From NCBI RefSeq assembly GCF_004768545.1, contig NZ_CP038635.1, forward strand, positions 2,666,001-2,730,000: a DNA stretch of 64,000 nucleotides, written 5' to 3'. This DNA is from Cupriavidus oxalaticus. Lineage in GTDB: Bacteria; Pseudomonadota; Gammaproteobacteria; Burkholderiales; Burkholderiaceae. Below are positions 54,956-64,000 of this stretch, one piece after another. Numbering within the stretch: the first letter of the stretch is position 1; every line of letters starts with the position of its first letter. The notes beneath the pieces are model-generated. The model saw nothing but the letters and a program-made list of their open reading frames with translations, ran no database searches and was not told the origin of the DNA. A program made the translations under genes and the position numbers.

Positions 54956-56065
54956 ATGACAATCGCCCGTACCGAAGACATCATTGCCGACATCCGTGCC
55001 GGCCGCATGGTCATCCTTGTTGACGAGGAAGACCGCGAGAATGAAGGCGACCTGGTGCTGGCTGCCGACTTCGTCACTCCCGAGGCGATCAACTTCATGG
55101 CCAAGCACGGCCGCGGCCTGATCTGCCTGACGCTGACCGCCGAGCGCTGCCGCCAGCTGGACCTGCACCCGATGGTCACCCGCAACGGCACCCAGCACGG
55201 CACCAACTTCACGGTGTCGATCGAGGCCGCCGAAGGCGTGACCACCGGCATCTCGGCCGCCGACCGTGCCCGCACCGTGCAGGCCGCGGTGGCCCGCGAC
55301 GCCAGGCCGGCCGACCTGGTCCAGCCCGGCCATATCTTCCCGCTGACGGCCCAGCCCGGCGGCGTGCTGATCCGCGCCGGCCATACCGAGGCCGGTTGCG
55401 ACCTGGGCGCCCTGGCCGGCCTGACGCCCGCCGCAGTAATCTGCGAGATCATGAAGGACGACGGCACCATGGCGCGCCTGCCCGACCTGATCGAATTCGC
55501 CCGGGAACACGACCTGAAGATCGGCACCATTGCCGACCTGATCCACTACCGCAGCCGCACCGAGAGCATCATCGAGCGCGTCGGCGAACGCGACATGCAG
55601 ACGCCGTACGGCACCTTCCGCAGCATCGCCTACCGCGACAAGCCGACCGGCCAGGCCCACCTGGCACTGGTGCGCGGCGCGCCGACGCCGGACAAGGAAA
55701 CGCTGGTGCGCGTGCACGAGCCCTTCTCCGTGCTGGACTTGCTGGAAGTGAAGTCGACCACGCATTCGTGGAGCATCCCGGCGGCGATGCAGGCCATCGA
55801 CCAGGCCGACAGCGGCGTGATCGTGCTGCTGAACTGCGGCGACACCGTCGAGCAGCTGTTCACGCAGTTCACCGCACTCGACGCACCGCAGACCCGCCCC
55901 CGCCGCAAGCCGGACCTGCGCACCTACGGCATGGGCGCGCAGATCCTGAAGGATGTCGGCGTCGGCAAGATGCGCGTGCTGGCTGCCCGGCAGCGCATGC
56001 CCAGCATGACCGGCTTCGACCTGGAAGTGACCGGCTACCAGCCCATGAACGGCCAGGCCGACTGA
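54956..56065 (+). CDS. ribBA: DHBP synthase fused to a degenerate GTP cyclohydrolase II domain (RibBX type)
   Basis: A 369-residue protein. Residues 1-205 are 3,4-dihydroxy-2-butanone 4-phosphate synthase with intact motifs [20 protein letters not shown] and [17 protein letters not shown]. The C-terminal part (from about 215, [21 protein letters not shown]) has the GCHII fold but lacks the zinc-binding CxGDVxGSxxCDC motif; the region reads [20 protein letters not shown] cyclohydrolase activity is therefore unlikely, and a separate ribA is expected elsewhere. Confidence 0.94.
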   Translation: MTIARTEDIIADIRAGRMVILVDEEDRENEGDLVLAADFVTPEAINFMAKHGRGLICLTLTAERCRQLDLHPMVTRNGTQHGTNFTVSIEAAEGVTTGISAADRARTVQAAVARDARPADLVQPGHIFPLTAQPGGVLIRAGHTEAGCDLGALAGLTPAAVICEIMKDDGTMARLPDLIEFAREHDLKIGTIADLIHYRSRTESIIERVGERDMQTPYGTFRSIAYRDKPTGQAHLALVRGAPTPDKETLVRVHEPFSVLDLLEVKSTTHSWSIPAAMQAIDQADSGVIVLLNCGDTVEQLFTQFTALDAPQTRPRRKPDLRTYGMGAQILKDVGVGKMRVLAARQRMPSMTGFDLEVTGYQPMNGQAD

Positions 56066-56163
56066 GCCTTCCCGGACTAAGCTTCCCCTGAGCCTCCCCC
56101 AATACACCCCGGCCGCGGCGCCAAGCCGCCGCGGCCGCCCCGAAAAACTGGAGAACTTGAACA

Positions 56164-56661
56164 ATGGATCACGGCTTCTACCCCAGCAACCTCGACGGTG
56201 AAGGCCTGCGTATCGGCATCGTGCAGGCGCGCTTCAACGAGCCGGTCTGCGCCGAGCTGCTCGAAGCCTGCGTGGCCGAGCTGGAAAAGCTCGGCGTCGA
56301 AGGCGAGGACACCCTGGTGGTGACCGTCCCCGGCGCGCTGGAAGTGCCGCTGGCACTGCAGAAGATGGCCGAGAGCGGCCAGTTCGACGCGCTGGTCGCG
56401 CTCGGCGCCGTGGTGCGCGGCGAGACCTACCACTTCGAGCTGGTCTCGAACGAATCCGGCGCCGGCATCACCCGCGTCGGCCTGGATTTCAACGTGCCGG
56501 TCGCCAACGGCATCCTGACCGTCGACACTGACGAGCAGGCCCATGCCCGCACCCGCGAAAAGGGCCGCGACTGCGCCCGCGCCGCGGTGGAGATGGCCAA
56601 CCTGGTCGATGCGCTGGACTCGCTGCGCGGCCAGGAAGACGATGAGGACGATGATGAGTAA
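56164..56661 (+). CDS. ribH: 6,7-Dimethyl-8-ribityllumazine synthase
   Basis: A 165-residue icosahedral-type lumazine synthase: [55 protein letters not shown] in blocks, and [15 protein letters not shown]. It condenses the RibB product with the pyrimidine. An acidic tail (EDDEDDDE) ends the protein and overlaps the nusB start. Confidence 0.97.
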   Translation: MDHGFYPSNLDGEGLRIGIVQARFNEPVCAELLEACVAELEKLGVEGEDTLVVTVPGALEVPLALQKMAESGQFDALVALGAVVRGETYHFELVSNESGAGITRVGLDFNVPVANGILTVDTDEQAHARTREKGRDCARAAVEMANLVDALDSLRGQEDDEDDDE

Positions 56662-57181
56662 TACGTCCAACGCCCCCGAGAACGCGGGCGGCAATGACGC
56701 CGGCAAGCCCGCCGGCAACAAGCCCGCGGCCCGCACCGAAGCCAAGGCACCGCCCAAGAGCGCGCGCCGCCGCTCGCGCGAGCTGGCGCTGCAGGGCCTG
56801 TACCAATGGCTGCTGAACCGCAACGACATCGGCGCGATCCAGGCCCACCTGCATGACGCCCAGGGCTTCAACAAGGCCGACCGCGAGCACTTCGACGCGC
56901 TGCTCAACGGCACCGTGCGTGAAGAGGCCCGCCTGACCGCCGCGTTCGAGCCGTTCCTGGACCGCACCGTGGACGAGCTGTCGCCGGTGGAGCGCGCCGC
57001 GCTGCTGGTCGGCAGCTACGAGCTGGTGCACTGCCTCGACATCCCATACAAGGTCGTGATCAACGAAGCGGTCGAGCTGACCAAGACCTTTGGCGGCGTC
57101 GAAGGCTACAAGTACGTCAACGGCGTGCTGGACAAGCTCGCCGCCCAGGTGCGCGCGGCCGAGGTCGCGGCGCGCCGTTGA
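56654..57181 (+). CDS. nusB: Transcription antitermination factor NusB
   Basis: A 175-residue RNA-binding protein of the rRNA antitermination complex. After a 35-residue basic/alanine-rich N-terminal extension, the core starts [39 protein letters not shown] and [15 protein letters not shown] are diagnostic. ATG at 56654 overlaps the end of ribH by 8 bp (another ATG at 56651). A strong terminator follows. Confidence 0.96.
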   Translation: MSNTSNAPENAGGNDAGKPAGNKPAARTEAKAPPKSARRRSRELALQGLYQWLLNRNDIGAIQAHLHDAQGFNKADREHFDALLNGTVREEARLTAAFEPFLDRTVDELSPVERAALLVGSYELVHCLDIPYKVVINEAVELTKTFGGVEGYKYVNGVLDKLAAQVRAAEVAARR

Positions 57182-57221
57182 GCGGTCATCCGGCTGGCGC
57201 TTGCGCCGGCACCAGGACCTG

Positions 57222-57252
57222 ACGAAACACCCGCCGCGGCGGGTGTTTTCGT
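57222..57252 (+). terminator. Intrinsic terminator after nusB
   Basis: CACCCGCC pairs with GGCGGGTG around a GC loop, extended by ACGAAA on the left and TTTTCGT on the right, so the stem runs into a T-tract. It ends the ribBA-ribH-nusB unit 41 bp after the nusB stop. Confidence 0.88.
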
Positions 57253-57305
57253 TTATACGTATTCTTTTTGCTGAACGGGCTCCGCCCGCCTCTCTCCCCA
57301 TCGCC

Positions 57306-58490
57306 ATGGACATGCAACGTCTTGCCACCGCCGCCCGCGTCGCCAACATCAATGCCTTCCACGTCATGGAACTGGCCAAGCAGGCCGCCGAACTCGAGCG
57401 CGCCGGCCGCCATATCGTGCACATGGGCATCGGCGAGCCGGACTTCACCGCCGCCGGGCCGGTGGTGCGCGCGGCCGAGGCGGCGATGCGCCGCGGCGTC
57501 ACGCAATACACCGGTGCGCTTGGCATCCATCCGCTGCGCGAGGCCATCGCCGGCTACTACAAGACGGCCTACGGCCTGGACATCCCGGCACGCCGCGTGA
57601 TCGTCACGGCGGGCGCTTCCGGCGCGCTGCTGCTGGCGTGCGCGGTGCTGGTCGAGATTGGCGCCGAAGTGCTGATGCCCGATCCCAGCTACCCGTGCAA
57701 CCGCCACTTCGTCGCCGCCTTCGACGGCGCGGCGCGCATGATCCCGAGCGGCCCGGCGGAGCGCTTCCAGCTCACCGCAGCACAGGTCGAGGCCAACTGG
57801 CGCGAGCAGACCTGCGGCGTGCTGCTGGCCACGCCATCCAACCCGACCGGCACCTCGATCCTGCCCGACGAGCTCGGCCGCATCCTGCAGGCGGTGCGTG
57901 CCCGCAACGGCTTCGCCATCGTCGACGAGATCTACCAGGGCCTGTCGTACGACGCCGCGCCGGTCTCGGCGCTGAGCCTGGACGACAACGTGGTCACGGT
58001 GAACAGCTTCTCCAAGTACTTCAACATGACCGGCTGGCGGCTGGGCTGGCTGGTGGTGCCGGATGCGCTGGTCGAGGCCTTCGAAAAGGTCGCCCAGAAC
58101 CTCTTTATCTGCGCCTCCGCAGTGGCGCAATATGCGGCGCTCGCCTGCTTCACCCCCGAGGCGCTGGCAATCTACGACGAACGCAAGGCCGAGTTCCGCC
58201 GCCGCCGCGACCTGGTCGTGCCGGCGCTGGAGGCGCTGGGCCTGCGCGTGCCGGTGCGCCCGGACGGCGCCTTCTACGTCTATGCCGACTGCCGCGGCGT
58301 CAACCACCCGGCCGCCGGCGATGCCGACCGGCTGACGCAGGCGATGCTGCACGATGCGGGCGTGGTGATGGTGCCGGGGCAGGATTTCGGGCCGCATACC
58401 GCAAGCGACTACATCCGCATCTCGTATGCGACCTCGCGCGAGAACATCGAAGAGGCAATGGCACGGCTGGCGAAGCTGTTCCGCGGCTGA
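57306..58490 (+). CDS. Class I/II PLP-dependent aminotransferase
   Basis: A 394-residue fold type I aminotransferase: GEPDFTAAGPVVRAAEAAM, TPSNPTGTSILPDELGRIL, the PLP-lysine in VNSFSKYFNMTGWRLGWLV and YIRISYATSRENIEEAM at the C-terminus. It resembles the alanine/valine or aspartate aminotransferase-like group; the amino donor cannot be fixed by eye. ATG at 57306, with an in-frame ATG at 57312. It lies between two terminators and so is monocistronic. Confidence 0.92.
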   Translation: MDMQRLATAARVANINAFHVMELAKQAAELERAGRHIVHMGIGEPDFTAAGPVVRAAEAAMRRGVTQYTGALGIHPLREAIAGYYKTAYGLDIPARRVIVTAGASGALLLACAVLVEIGAEVLMPDPSYPCNRHFVAAFDGAARMIPSGPAERFQLTAAQVEANWREQTCGVLLATPSNPTGTSILPDELGRILQAVRARNGFAIVDEIYQGLSYDAAPVSALSLDDNVVTVNSFSKYFNMTGWRLGWLVVPDALVEAFEKVAQNLFICASAVAQYAALACFTPEALAIYDERKAEFRRRRDLVVPALEALGLRVPVRPDGAFYVYADCRGVNHPAAGDADRLTQAMLHDAGVVMVPGQDFGPHTASDYIRISYATSRENIEEAMARLAKLFRG

Positions 58491-58520
58491 GCCGACAGCA
58501 CAGCGCAGCGGCCCCGGAAA

Positions 58521-58552
58521 CAGAAAAAGCACCCCGCGGGGTGCTTTTTCTG
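58521..58552. terminator. Bidirectional intrinsic terminator
   Basis: A perfect 32-bp palindrome: CAGAAAAAGCACCCCG and its reverse complement, with A-tract and T-tract on both flanks. It serves the aminotransferase gene on the plus strand and the convergent transglycosylase gene on the minus strand. Confidence 0.93.
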
Positions 58553-58575
58553 TTAGGAGAGCCGGCGCAAAAGCC

Positions 58576-59646
58576 TCAGGCGTTGTTCGAGCCGTTGCTG
58601 GCTTCCAGCTTCTCGGTCGGCGCGGCATGCTCGGCTGGTGCCTTGCCGCTACCACCCGCCTTGCCGTTGTCAGCCGGCGCCGCGCGCACGCCAATCAGCT
58701 GGCGCAGGCGGGCACGCTCGGCCAGCACCTTGGCGCCGTAGCCGCCATCGGTCGCCGTGGTGGCGCCGACGTAGTACTTCAGGCCGCCTTCGATCGAGCC
58801 GGCTCGGGCGATGCAGTCCTTCAGCACCAGCGCACCGATCTTGATATTGGCGTACGGGTTCAGCGCCGCGGCGACGCCGCCCACGGCCTCGTACTTGTCC
58901 TGGTGGACCTTGGTCATGACCTGCATCAGGCCCTGCGCGCCCACGCCGCTCTCGGCGTACGGGTTGAAGCTGGACTCGATCGCGATCACGCCCAGGATCA
59001 GCAGCGGGTCGATGCCGACCTCGCGGCCGGTCAGGTAGGCTGCCTTGACCAGTTGCGCGGTGGCCTGCGCCGCCACGCGGTACTTGCGGGCGATGTAGTC
59101 GGCCACGGCCGCCTGCTCGCGCGCGGTGCCGAGCGTGGCGGTATTGCGGGCGTCCGCCGCCACGCGCGTGACCGGGATCCGCTCGGCCAGGTGCGCGACC
59201 GACGGCACCTTGGCGTTCGCCGCCAGGCCCCATTCGTCCACGCCCGAAACCGTCGGCAGGCCGCCCTTGCCGCGTGCCAGACGGGCGGCAGCGGCGTCGG
59301 CCGACAGGGCCGGCACGGCTGCGCTGCCCACGGCCGGCGCCGCTTCCGCCGTCGGCATGGCGGCGGCGACCAGCACCGCCGGTGCCTCATCGCCAGCCAG
59401 CAGCGCCGCCAGCGTGGTGCGCCATTCCTGGCTCAGCCACAGCGACACGGCCGAGACGACCGCGACCACGCCAAGGCTGTTCAGCGCGTACTTCAGCGTT
59501 GTGCGGCCACCGCGCAAGGCGCGGCCCGCGACCGGATGCGCGAGACGGACCTGCAATGCCCGACTCACTCCGGGTACCGGCTGTCGGAGGCGAACCTGCA
59601 AGGCGCGTCCGATGCCGGGAAGATGAAGGGTTTTCCAACCGCTCAT
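58576..59646 (-). CDS. Lytic transglycosylase, SLT domain
   Basis: A 356-residue protein: a basic N-terminus containing a repeated RALQVRL motif, a membrane segment (about residues 55-72, LNSLGVVAVVSAVSLWL), an alanine-rich linker, and a C-terminal SLT domain with the catalytic glutamate in GVIAIESSFNPYAESGVGAQGLMQV. It should cleave peptidoglycan while anchored in the inner membrane. GGAGG eight bases before ATG at 59646 fixes the start, although the frame stays open to 59814. A long structured leader precedes it. Confidence 0.9.
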   Translation of the reverse strand: MSGWKTLHLPGIGRALQVRLRQPVPGVSRALQVRLAHPVAGRALRGGRTTLKYALNSLGVVAVVSAVSLWLSQEWRTTLAALLAGDEAPAVLVAAAMPTAEAAPAVGSAAVPALSADAAAARLARGKGGLPTVSGVDEWGLAANAKVPSVAHLAERIPVTRVAADARNTATLGTAREQAAVADYIARKYRVAAQATAQLVKAAYLTGREVGIDPLLILGVIAIESSFNPYAESGVGAQGLMQVMTKVHQDKYEAVGGVAAALNPYANIKIGALVLKDCIARAGSIEGGLKYYVGATTATDGGYGAKVLAERARLRQLIGVRAAPADNGKAGGSGKAPAEHAAPTEKLEASNGSNNA

Positions 59647-60017
59647 GCTTACCTCCATCCGTTGCCCGCTTCGCATGCCAGACTGCGGCATACGCCCGAT
59701 CTCAACGTACTCAAGTAAGGATGCCGCGCCGTCTAGCAGTGACAGCCAAGCATCTGTTGGCAGGCGCTCCCCATGCGCCCAACTGGAAACAGGGTCGACT
59801 CTGGGGGAGCCCACCCTGCCACGACTTATCTCGACAACCGTAAAACGCTCCGGCTCCCTGCCGGAGGCAACCGCCTCGGCCCGCTATTGCATCGGGCCGG
59901 TAACCTCGGTCTGTTCGATCTGACTGGAGCGAATCGTGCGATCCCCCCGCACTTTTTCTATGTGCACCCCTTGACACAAGGGTGAAATTTATGTTGCAAC
60001 GCAACACTCCATCAGCA
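59647..60017 (-). other. About 370-nt structured leader of the transglycosylase gene
   Basis: Between the predicted transcription start (about 60018) and the start codon, no gene is evident, but four stems can form within 140 nt: CGGCCCG/CGGGCCG (59877-59899), CTCCGGC/GCCGGAG (59848-59866), CAGGGT/ACCCTG (59790-59818) and GGCGC/GCGCC (59763-59779). No riboswitch family known to me matches. It is a candidate cis-regulatory RNA. Confidence 0.45.
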
Positions 60018-60024
60018 AGACCGG

Positions 60025-60053
60025 ATTGTAGGAACGGTGTTATACCTCGTCAA
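60025..60053 (-). promoter_or_regulatory. Sigma-70 promoter for the transglycosylase gene
   Basis: On the minus strand TTGACG (60048-60053) and TACAAT (60025-60030) are separated by exactly 17 bp. The rest of the gap up to 60317 is AT-rich and should hold the ubiD promoter, which I could not place with confidence (TACAAT at 60196-60201 is one candidate -10 box). Confidence 0.68.
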
Positions 60054-60317
60054 GCATAAGAATAACGATTCACACTACTTTTGGTTATTTGTAACAAGCC
60101 TTATCTTGTCGCGCCCGCATCACTCTTGGACCCGCAAACATAGTCCTGGCCTAGCCTCGCAGACCTTGACGCCACGGCTGCGACGACAAAAAACTTACAA
60201 TTTCCCCCACCCCGATTTGCTGATTTTTTTGCCGGGGCGCCGGTGTATGTGTATCGTCACCGACTTGGATGCCGCCTTGCGCCGGCCGCACACGGCCCGC
60301 GCCAAACCGAATTCACT

Positions 60318-61847
60318 ATGCAATACAAAGACTTGCGCGACTTTATCGGCCAACTCGAGCAGATGGGCGAACTTCGCCGCATCTCCCGCCCGGTCTCGCC
60401 CAACCTGGAAATGACCGAGGTCTGCGACCGGCTGCTGCGTGCCGGCGGCCCCGCCGTGCTGTTCGAACGGCCCGCCGGCGCGGCGGCCGGTGACGGTATC
60501 TATAGCGTCCCGGTACTGGCCAATCTGTTCGGTACGACACACAGGGTCGCACTCGGCATGGGTGCCGAATCGATGGAAGACCTGCGCGACATCGGCCGCG
60601 TGCTGTCAGCCCTGAAGGAACCCGAGCCGCCGCGCGGACTGCGCGAAGCGGGCAAGCTGTTTACGCTCGCCAAATCTGTGTGGGATATGGCACCAAAGCG
60701 CGTCAGCAGCCCGGCCTGCCAGGAGGTGGTCTGGGAAGGCAATGACGTCGACCTGGCGCGCCTGCCGATCCAGACCTGCTGGCCCGGCGACGCCGCGCCG
60801 CTGATCACCTGGGGCCTGGTCGTCACCAAGGGACCGCACAAGAAGCGCCAGAACCTGGGCATCTACCGCCAGCAGGTGATCGGCCGCAACCAGGTCATCA
60901 TGCGCTGGCTGGCGCACCGCGGCGGCGCGCTCGACTTCCGCGAGCATGCGTTGGCCAACCCCGGCAAGCCGTTCCCGATCGCGGTGGCGCTGGGCGCCGA
61001 CCCCGCCACCATCCTGGGCGCGGTGACGCCGGTGCCCGATACGCTGTCCGAGTACCAGTTCGCCGGCCTGCTGCGCGGCAGCCGCACCGCGCTGGCCGGC
61101 TGCGTGACGCCGACCCTGTCCGAACTAAGCGTGCCGGCGTCGGCCGAGATCGTGCTGGAAGGCCATATCCAGCCGGACCCGAACCACCCGTCCGGCTACC
61201 AGCATGCGCTGGAAGGCCCGTTCGGCGACCACACCGGCTACTACAACGAGCAGGACTGGTTCCCGGTGTTCACCATCGACCGCATCACCATGCGGCGCGA
61301 CCCGATCTACCACTCCACCTACACCGGCAAGCCGCCCGACGAGCCCGCCGTGCTGGGCGTGGCGCTGAACGAGGTGTTCGTGCCGCTGCTGCAAAAGCAG
61401 TTCCCGGAAATCACCGACTTCTACCTGCCGCCGGAAGGCTGCAGCTACCGCATGGCGCTGGTGCGCATGAAGAAGCAGTACGCCGGCCATGCCAAGCGCG
61501 TGATGTTCGGGGTATGGAGCTTCCTGCGCCAGTTCATGTATACGAAATTCATCGTCGTGGTCGACGACGATGTCGACGTGCGCGACTGGAAGGAAGTGAT
61601 CTGGGCCATCACCACGCGCGTCGACCCCAGCCGCGACACGGTGCTGGTCGACAACACGCCGATCGACTACCTGGACTTCGCCTCCCCGGTGTCGGGCCTG
61701 GGTTCCAAGATGGGCATCGACGCCACCGACAAGTGGCCCGGCGAGACCACGCGCGAATGGGGTACGCCGATCTCCATGGAGGCGGCGGTCAAGGCCAGGG
61801 TCGACACCATGTGGGAAAGCCTGTTCGACCGGCCGGCGGGCACCTGA
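60318..61847 (+). CDS. ubiD: 3-Octaprenyl-4-hydroxybenzoate carboxy-lyase
   Basis: A 509-residue UbiD decarboxylase of ubiquinone synthesis, dependent on prenylated FMN made by UbiX. Visible are [20 protein letters not shown] at the start, [40 protein letters not shown] and [22 protein letters not shown] at 60318 gives the usual MQYKDLRDF start. The next gene begins 121 bp downstream. Confidence 0.97.
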   Translation: MQYKDLRDFIGQLEQMGELRRISRPVSPNLEMTEVCDRLLRAGGPAVLFERPAGAAAGDGIYSVPVLANLFGTTHRVALGMGAESMEDLRDIGRVLSALKEPEPPRGLREAGKLFTLAKSVWDMAPKRVSSPACQEVVWEGNDVDLARLPIQTCWPGDAAPLITWGLVVTKGPHKKRQNLGIYRQQVIGRNQVIMRWLAHRGGALDFREHALANPGKPFPIAVALGADPATILGAVTPVPDTLSEYQFAGLLRGSRTALAGCVTPTLSELSVPASAEIVLEGHIQPDPNHPSGYQHALEGPFGDHTGYYNEQDWFPVFTIDRITMRRDPIYHSTYTGKPPDEPAVLGVALNEVFVPLLQKQFPEITDFYLPPEGCSYRMALVRMKKQYAGHAKRVMFGVWSFLRQFMYTKFIVVVDDDVDVRDWKEVIWAITTRVDPSRDTVLVDNTPIDYLDFASPVSGLGSKMGIDATDKWPGETTREWGTPISMEAAVKARVDTMWESLFDRPAGT

Positions 61848-61968
61848 CCGGCAACCGTCTCCATCCCCGGCTATCATGTCACGCTGATGCCCGGGTGCCG
61901 CCACAGGCGCCCGGGATCCCCATCACCCACCATCCGATACCCGCGACAGACGGGCCCAAGGAGGAGAC

Positions 61969-63993
61969 ATGAGCAGCACTGCCCCTTTGACCGAAGGGAA
62001 CCTGATGTGGACGCCGTCCGGGGCGTTCCGCGACAGCAGCCAGATCGCCGCCTTCATGCGCTGGCTGCGCGCCGAGCGCGGTCTCGCCTTTGACGACTAC
62101 GACAGCCTGTGGCAGTGGTCCGTCACCGAGCTGGAAGCCTTCTGGGACGCGGTGCGCGCCTACTTCGACGTCCATTTCGACACGCCCGCGGCGCAGGTGC
62201 TGGACCGGCGCACCATGCCGGGCGCGCGCTGGTTCGAGGGCGCCACGCTGAACTATGTGCAGCAGGTGTTCCGCCACGCAGGCACAGGCGCTGCCCGCGA
62301 GCGCACCGCCATCCGCTATGCCGGCGAAGCGCAGCCACTGACGGATATCAGCTGGGCTACCCTCGAAGCCCAGGTCGCCTCGCTGGCGCATTCGCTGCGC
62401 CAGATGGGCGTGCAGCGCGGCGACCGCATTGCCGGCTACCTGCCCAATATCCCCGCCACCATCGTCGCCTTCCTGGCCACCGCCAGCCTGGGCGCGGTCT
62501 GGTCCGGCTGCGCGCCCGACATGGGCCAGGTGGCGGTGATCGACCGCTTCCGCCAGATAGGGCCGAAGGTGCTGATCGCCGTCGACGGCTACCGCTATGG
62601 CGGCAAGCTCTACGAGCGCGGGCCGGTGCTGGCGGACCTGGTAGCCGCCCTGCCCTCGCTGACCGACCTGGTGCTGGTGCCGCAAGTCGGCGCGAGCGTA
62701 CCCGCGCCGTCCGGCATACGCACCCATGCGTGGCCGGACGTGCTCGCGCACGACGTGCCGCTGACTATCGAGCCGGTGCCCTTCGACCATCCGCTGTGGA
62801 TCGTCTACTCCTCCGGCACCACCGGCATGCCCAAGCCGATCGTGCATGGCCACGGCGGCATCGTCATCGAGCAGCTCAAGCTGATGGCGTTCCACAACAA
62901 CCTCGGCCCGGACGACGTCTTCCACTGGTACAGCAGCAGCGGCTGGATCATGTGGAACGCGCAGGTCGCCGGCCTGCTGCTCGGCACCACCATCGCACTC
63001 TATGACGGCAACCCGGCCTGGCCCGACGCCGGCGTGCTGTGGCGCTTTGTCGACGATGCCGGCGTGACCATGTTCGGGGCCGGCGCGGCGTTCTTCACCA
63101 GTTGCATGAAGGCGGGCATCGAGCCGGCGCGCATCGCCGACCTGTCGCGGCTGCGCGGCCTGGGCTCGACCGGCTCGCCGCTACCGGTCGAGGCCTACGA
63201 CTGGATCTACCGCCACGTGCGCGAAGACATCTGGCTGGTGCCGATGTCGGGCGGCACCGACTTTGCCGGCTCGTTCGTGGCGGGCTGCCCGCTGCTGCCG
63301 GTCTATTCGGGCGAGATGCAGTGCCGCTGCCTGGGCGCCAAGGTGCAGGCGTTCGACGACAACGGGCAGGCGCTGACTGACCAGGTCGGCGAGCTGGTCT
63401 GCACCGAGCCGATGCCGTCGATGCCGCTGTTCCTGTGGAGCGATGCCGACGGCAAGCGCTACCGCGACAGCTATTTCGACACCTATCCCGGCGCCTGGCG
63501 GCATGGCGACTGGATCAGGATCACGCCGCGCGGCGGCGCGGTGATCTACGGGCGTTCGGACGCCACCATCAACCGCCACGGCATCCGCATGGGCACCAGC
63601 GAGCTGTACCGCGTGGTGGAAGACCGGCCGGAAGTGCTCGACAGCATGGTGGTCGACCTGGAATACCTGGGCCGCGAGTCCTACATGCCGCTGTTCGTGG
63701 TACTGCGCGAAGGGCTGGTGCTCGACGACGCACTGCGCGACACCCTGCGCGCGCGCATCCGCGAGGCGCTGTCGTCGCGCCACGTGCCCAACGAGATCGT
63801 GCAGGTGCCGGGCGTGCCGCGCACGCTGTCGGGCAAGAAGATGGAAGTGCCGATCAAGAAGCTGCTGCTCGGCCACGCGCCGGCCAGCATCGCCAACCGC
63901 GATGCCATGGCCAACCCGGATACGCTCGACTGGTACTTCGACTACGCCGCGCGTTTCCTGCAGGCGCGGCAAGCCGAGTCCGCCACGGCGTAG
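61969..63993 (+). CDS. Acetoacetyl-CoA synthetase
   Basis: A 674-residue ANL ligase of the acetoacetate-CoA ligase type: FWDAVRAYFDVHFDTPAAQV, MPGARWFEGATLNYVQQVF, WIVYSSGTTGMPKPIVHGHGG in blocks and SGKKMEVPIKKLLLG with the catalytic lysine. It activates acetoacetate in the cytoplasm, linking ketone bodies or polyhydroxybutyrate breakdown to acetyl-CoA. AAGGAGGAG before ATG at 61969 is a strong ribosome binding site. The gene ends seven bases before the window edge. Confidence 0.95.
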   Translation: MSSTAPLTEGNLMWTPSGAFRDSSQIAAFMRWLRAERGLAFDDYDSLWQWSVTELEAFWDAVRAYFDVHFDTPAAQVLDRRTMPGARWFEGATLNYVQQVFRHAGTGAARERTAIRYAGEAQPLTDISWATLEAQVASLAHSLRQMGVQRGDRIAGYLPNIPATIVAFLATASLGAVWSGCAPDMGQVAVIDRFRQIGPKVLIAVDGYRYGGKLYERGPVLADLVAALPSLTDLVLVPQVGASVPAPSGIRTHAWPDVLAHDVPLTIEPVPFDHPLWIVYSSGTTGMPKPIVHGHGGIVIEQLKLMAFHNNLGPDDVFHWYSSSGWIMWNAQVAGLLLGTTIALYDGNPAWPDAGVLWRFVDDAGVTMFGAGAAFFTSCMKAGIEPARIADLSRLRGLGSTGSPLPVEAYDWIYRHVREDIWLVPMSGGTDFAGSFVAGCPLLPVYSGEMQCRCLGAKVQAFDDNGQALTDQVGELVCTEPMPSMPLFLWSDADGKRYRDSYFDTYPGAWRHGDWIRITPRGGAVIYGRSDATINRHGIRMGTSELYRVVEDRPEVLDSMVVDLEYLGRESYMPLFVVLREGLVLDDALRDTLRARIREALSSRHVPNEIVQVPGVPRTLSGKKMEVPIKKLLLGHAPASIANRDAMANPDTLDWYFDYAARFLQARQAESATA

Positions 63994-64000
63994 GCAGCGG

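Noticed and set aside
59971..60000. TTGACA on the plus strand as a ubiD promoter
   Set aside because: No acceptable -10 box follows at 16-18 bp, and the start codon is more than 300 bp away.
1..64000. CRISPR array, integrase or attachment site
   Set aside because: No regularly spaced repeats and no integrase or transposase gene were seen; the only mobile element recognised is the group II intron.

Overview
The window is about 64 kb of high-GC chromosomal DNA whose gene content fits a betaproteobacterium of the Cupriavidus/Ralstonia group: a complete ybgC-tolQRAB-pal-cpoB operon, a kynBUA operon with a divergent Lrp-type regulator, a glyA-nrdR-minor pilin-ribDE-ribBA-ribH-nusB order, a class C type group II intron, and many acyl-CoA ligase and dehydrogenase genes. 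Genus assignment is an inference from gene content and protein style, not from a database search. Most of the window is ordinary housekeeping DNA with short intergenic gaps and many 1-4 bp start/stop overlaps.

Layout. 1-6.4 kb: the 3' part of glnS, then small genes (S4 RNA-binding, MAPEG, YceI, membrane protein, YaeQ, FKBP, ChaC, ankyrin). 6.4-19.7 kb: an acyl-CoA ligase with an operator-like palindrome inside its promoter, a CnoX-like thioredoxin, cupin, hemerythrin, P-loop ATPase, tcdA, an AsmA protein, an MFS transporter, pdxH, cfa, DUF72 and msrA. 19.8-25.8 kb: a compact catabolic island with a NicX-like ring-cleavage dioxygenase, alpha/beta hydrolase, acyl-CoA-dehydrogenase-fold flavoprotein and CoA ligase on one strand, and a flavin reductase and MarR regulator divergent from it. 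25.8-31.6 kb: kynR, kynBUA (tryptophan to anthranilate), then an IclR regulator divergent from glutaryl-CoA dehydrogenase. 31.6-33.5 kb: a group II intron sitting directly behind the terminator of a 1-Cys peroxiredoxin gene.

34.4-39.8 kb: a DUF883/YqjE/third-protein trio, a decayed PAS-GGDEF-EAL gene, tRNA-Lys, a YeeE/YedE transporter and queC. 39.8-45.5 kb: the Tol-Pal envelope operon. 45.6-47.8 kb: glyA behind a ZTP (pfl) riboswitch, then nrdR. 47.8-52.9 kb: a decayed pilin fragment and a six-gene minor-pilin operon. 52.9-57.2 kb: riboflavin genes and nusB; the ribBA product lacks the GTP cyclohydrolase II zinc cysteines. 57.3-64 kb: an aminotransferase, a lytic transglycosylase with a long folded leader, ubiD and acetoacetyl-CoA synthetase.

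The items most worth following up are the NicX-like/CoA-ligase island, the roughly 370-nt structured leader of the transglycosylase gene, the ZTP riboswitch, the paired KynR-type direct repeats, the two promoter-embedded palindromes and the group II intron insertion site.
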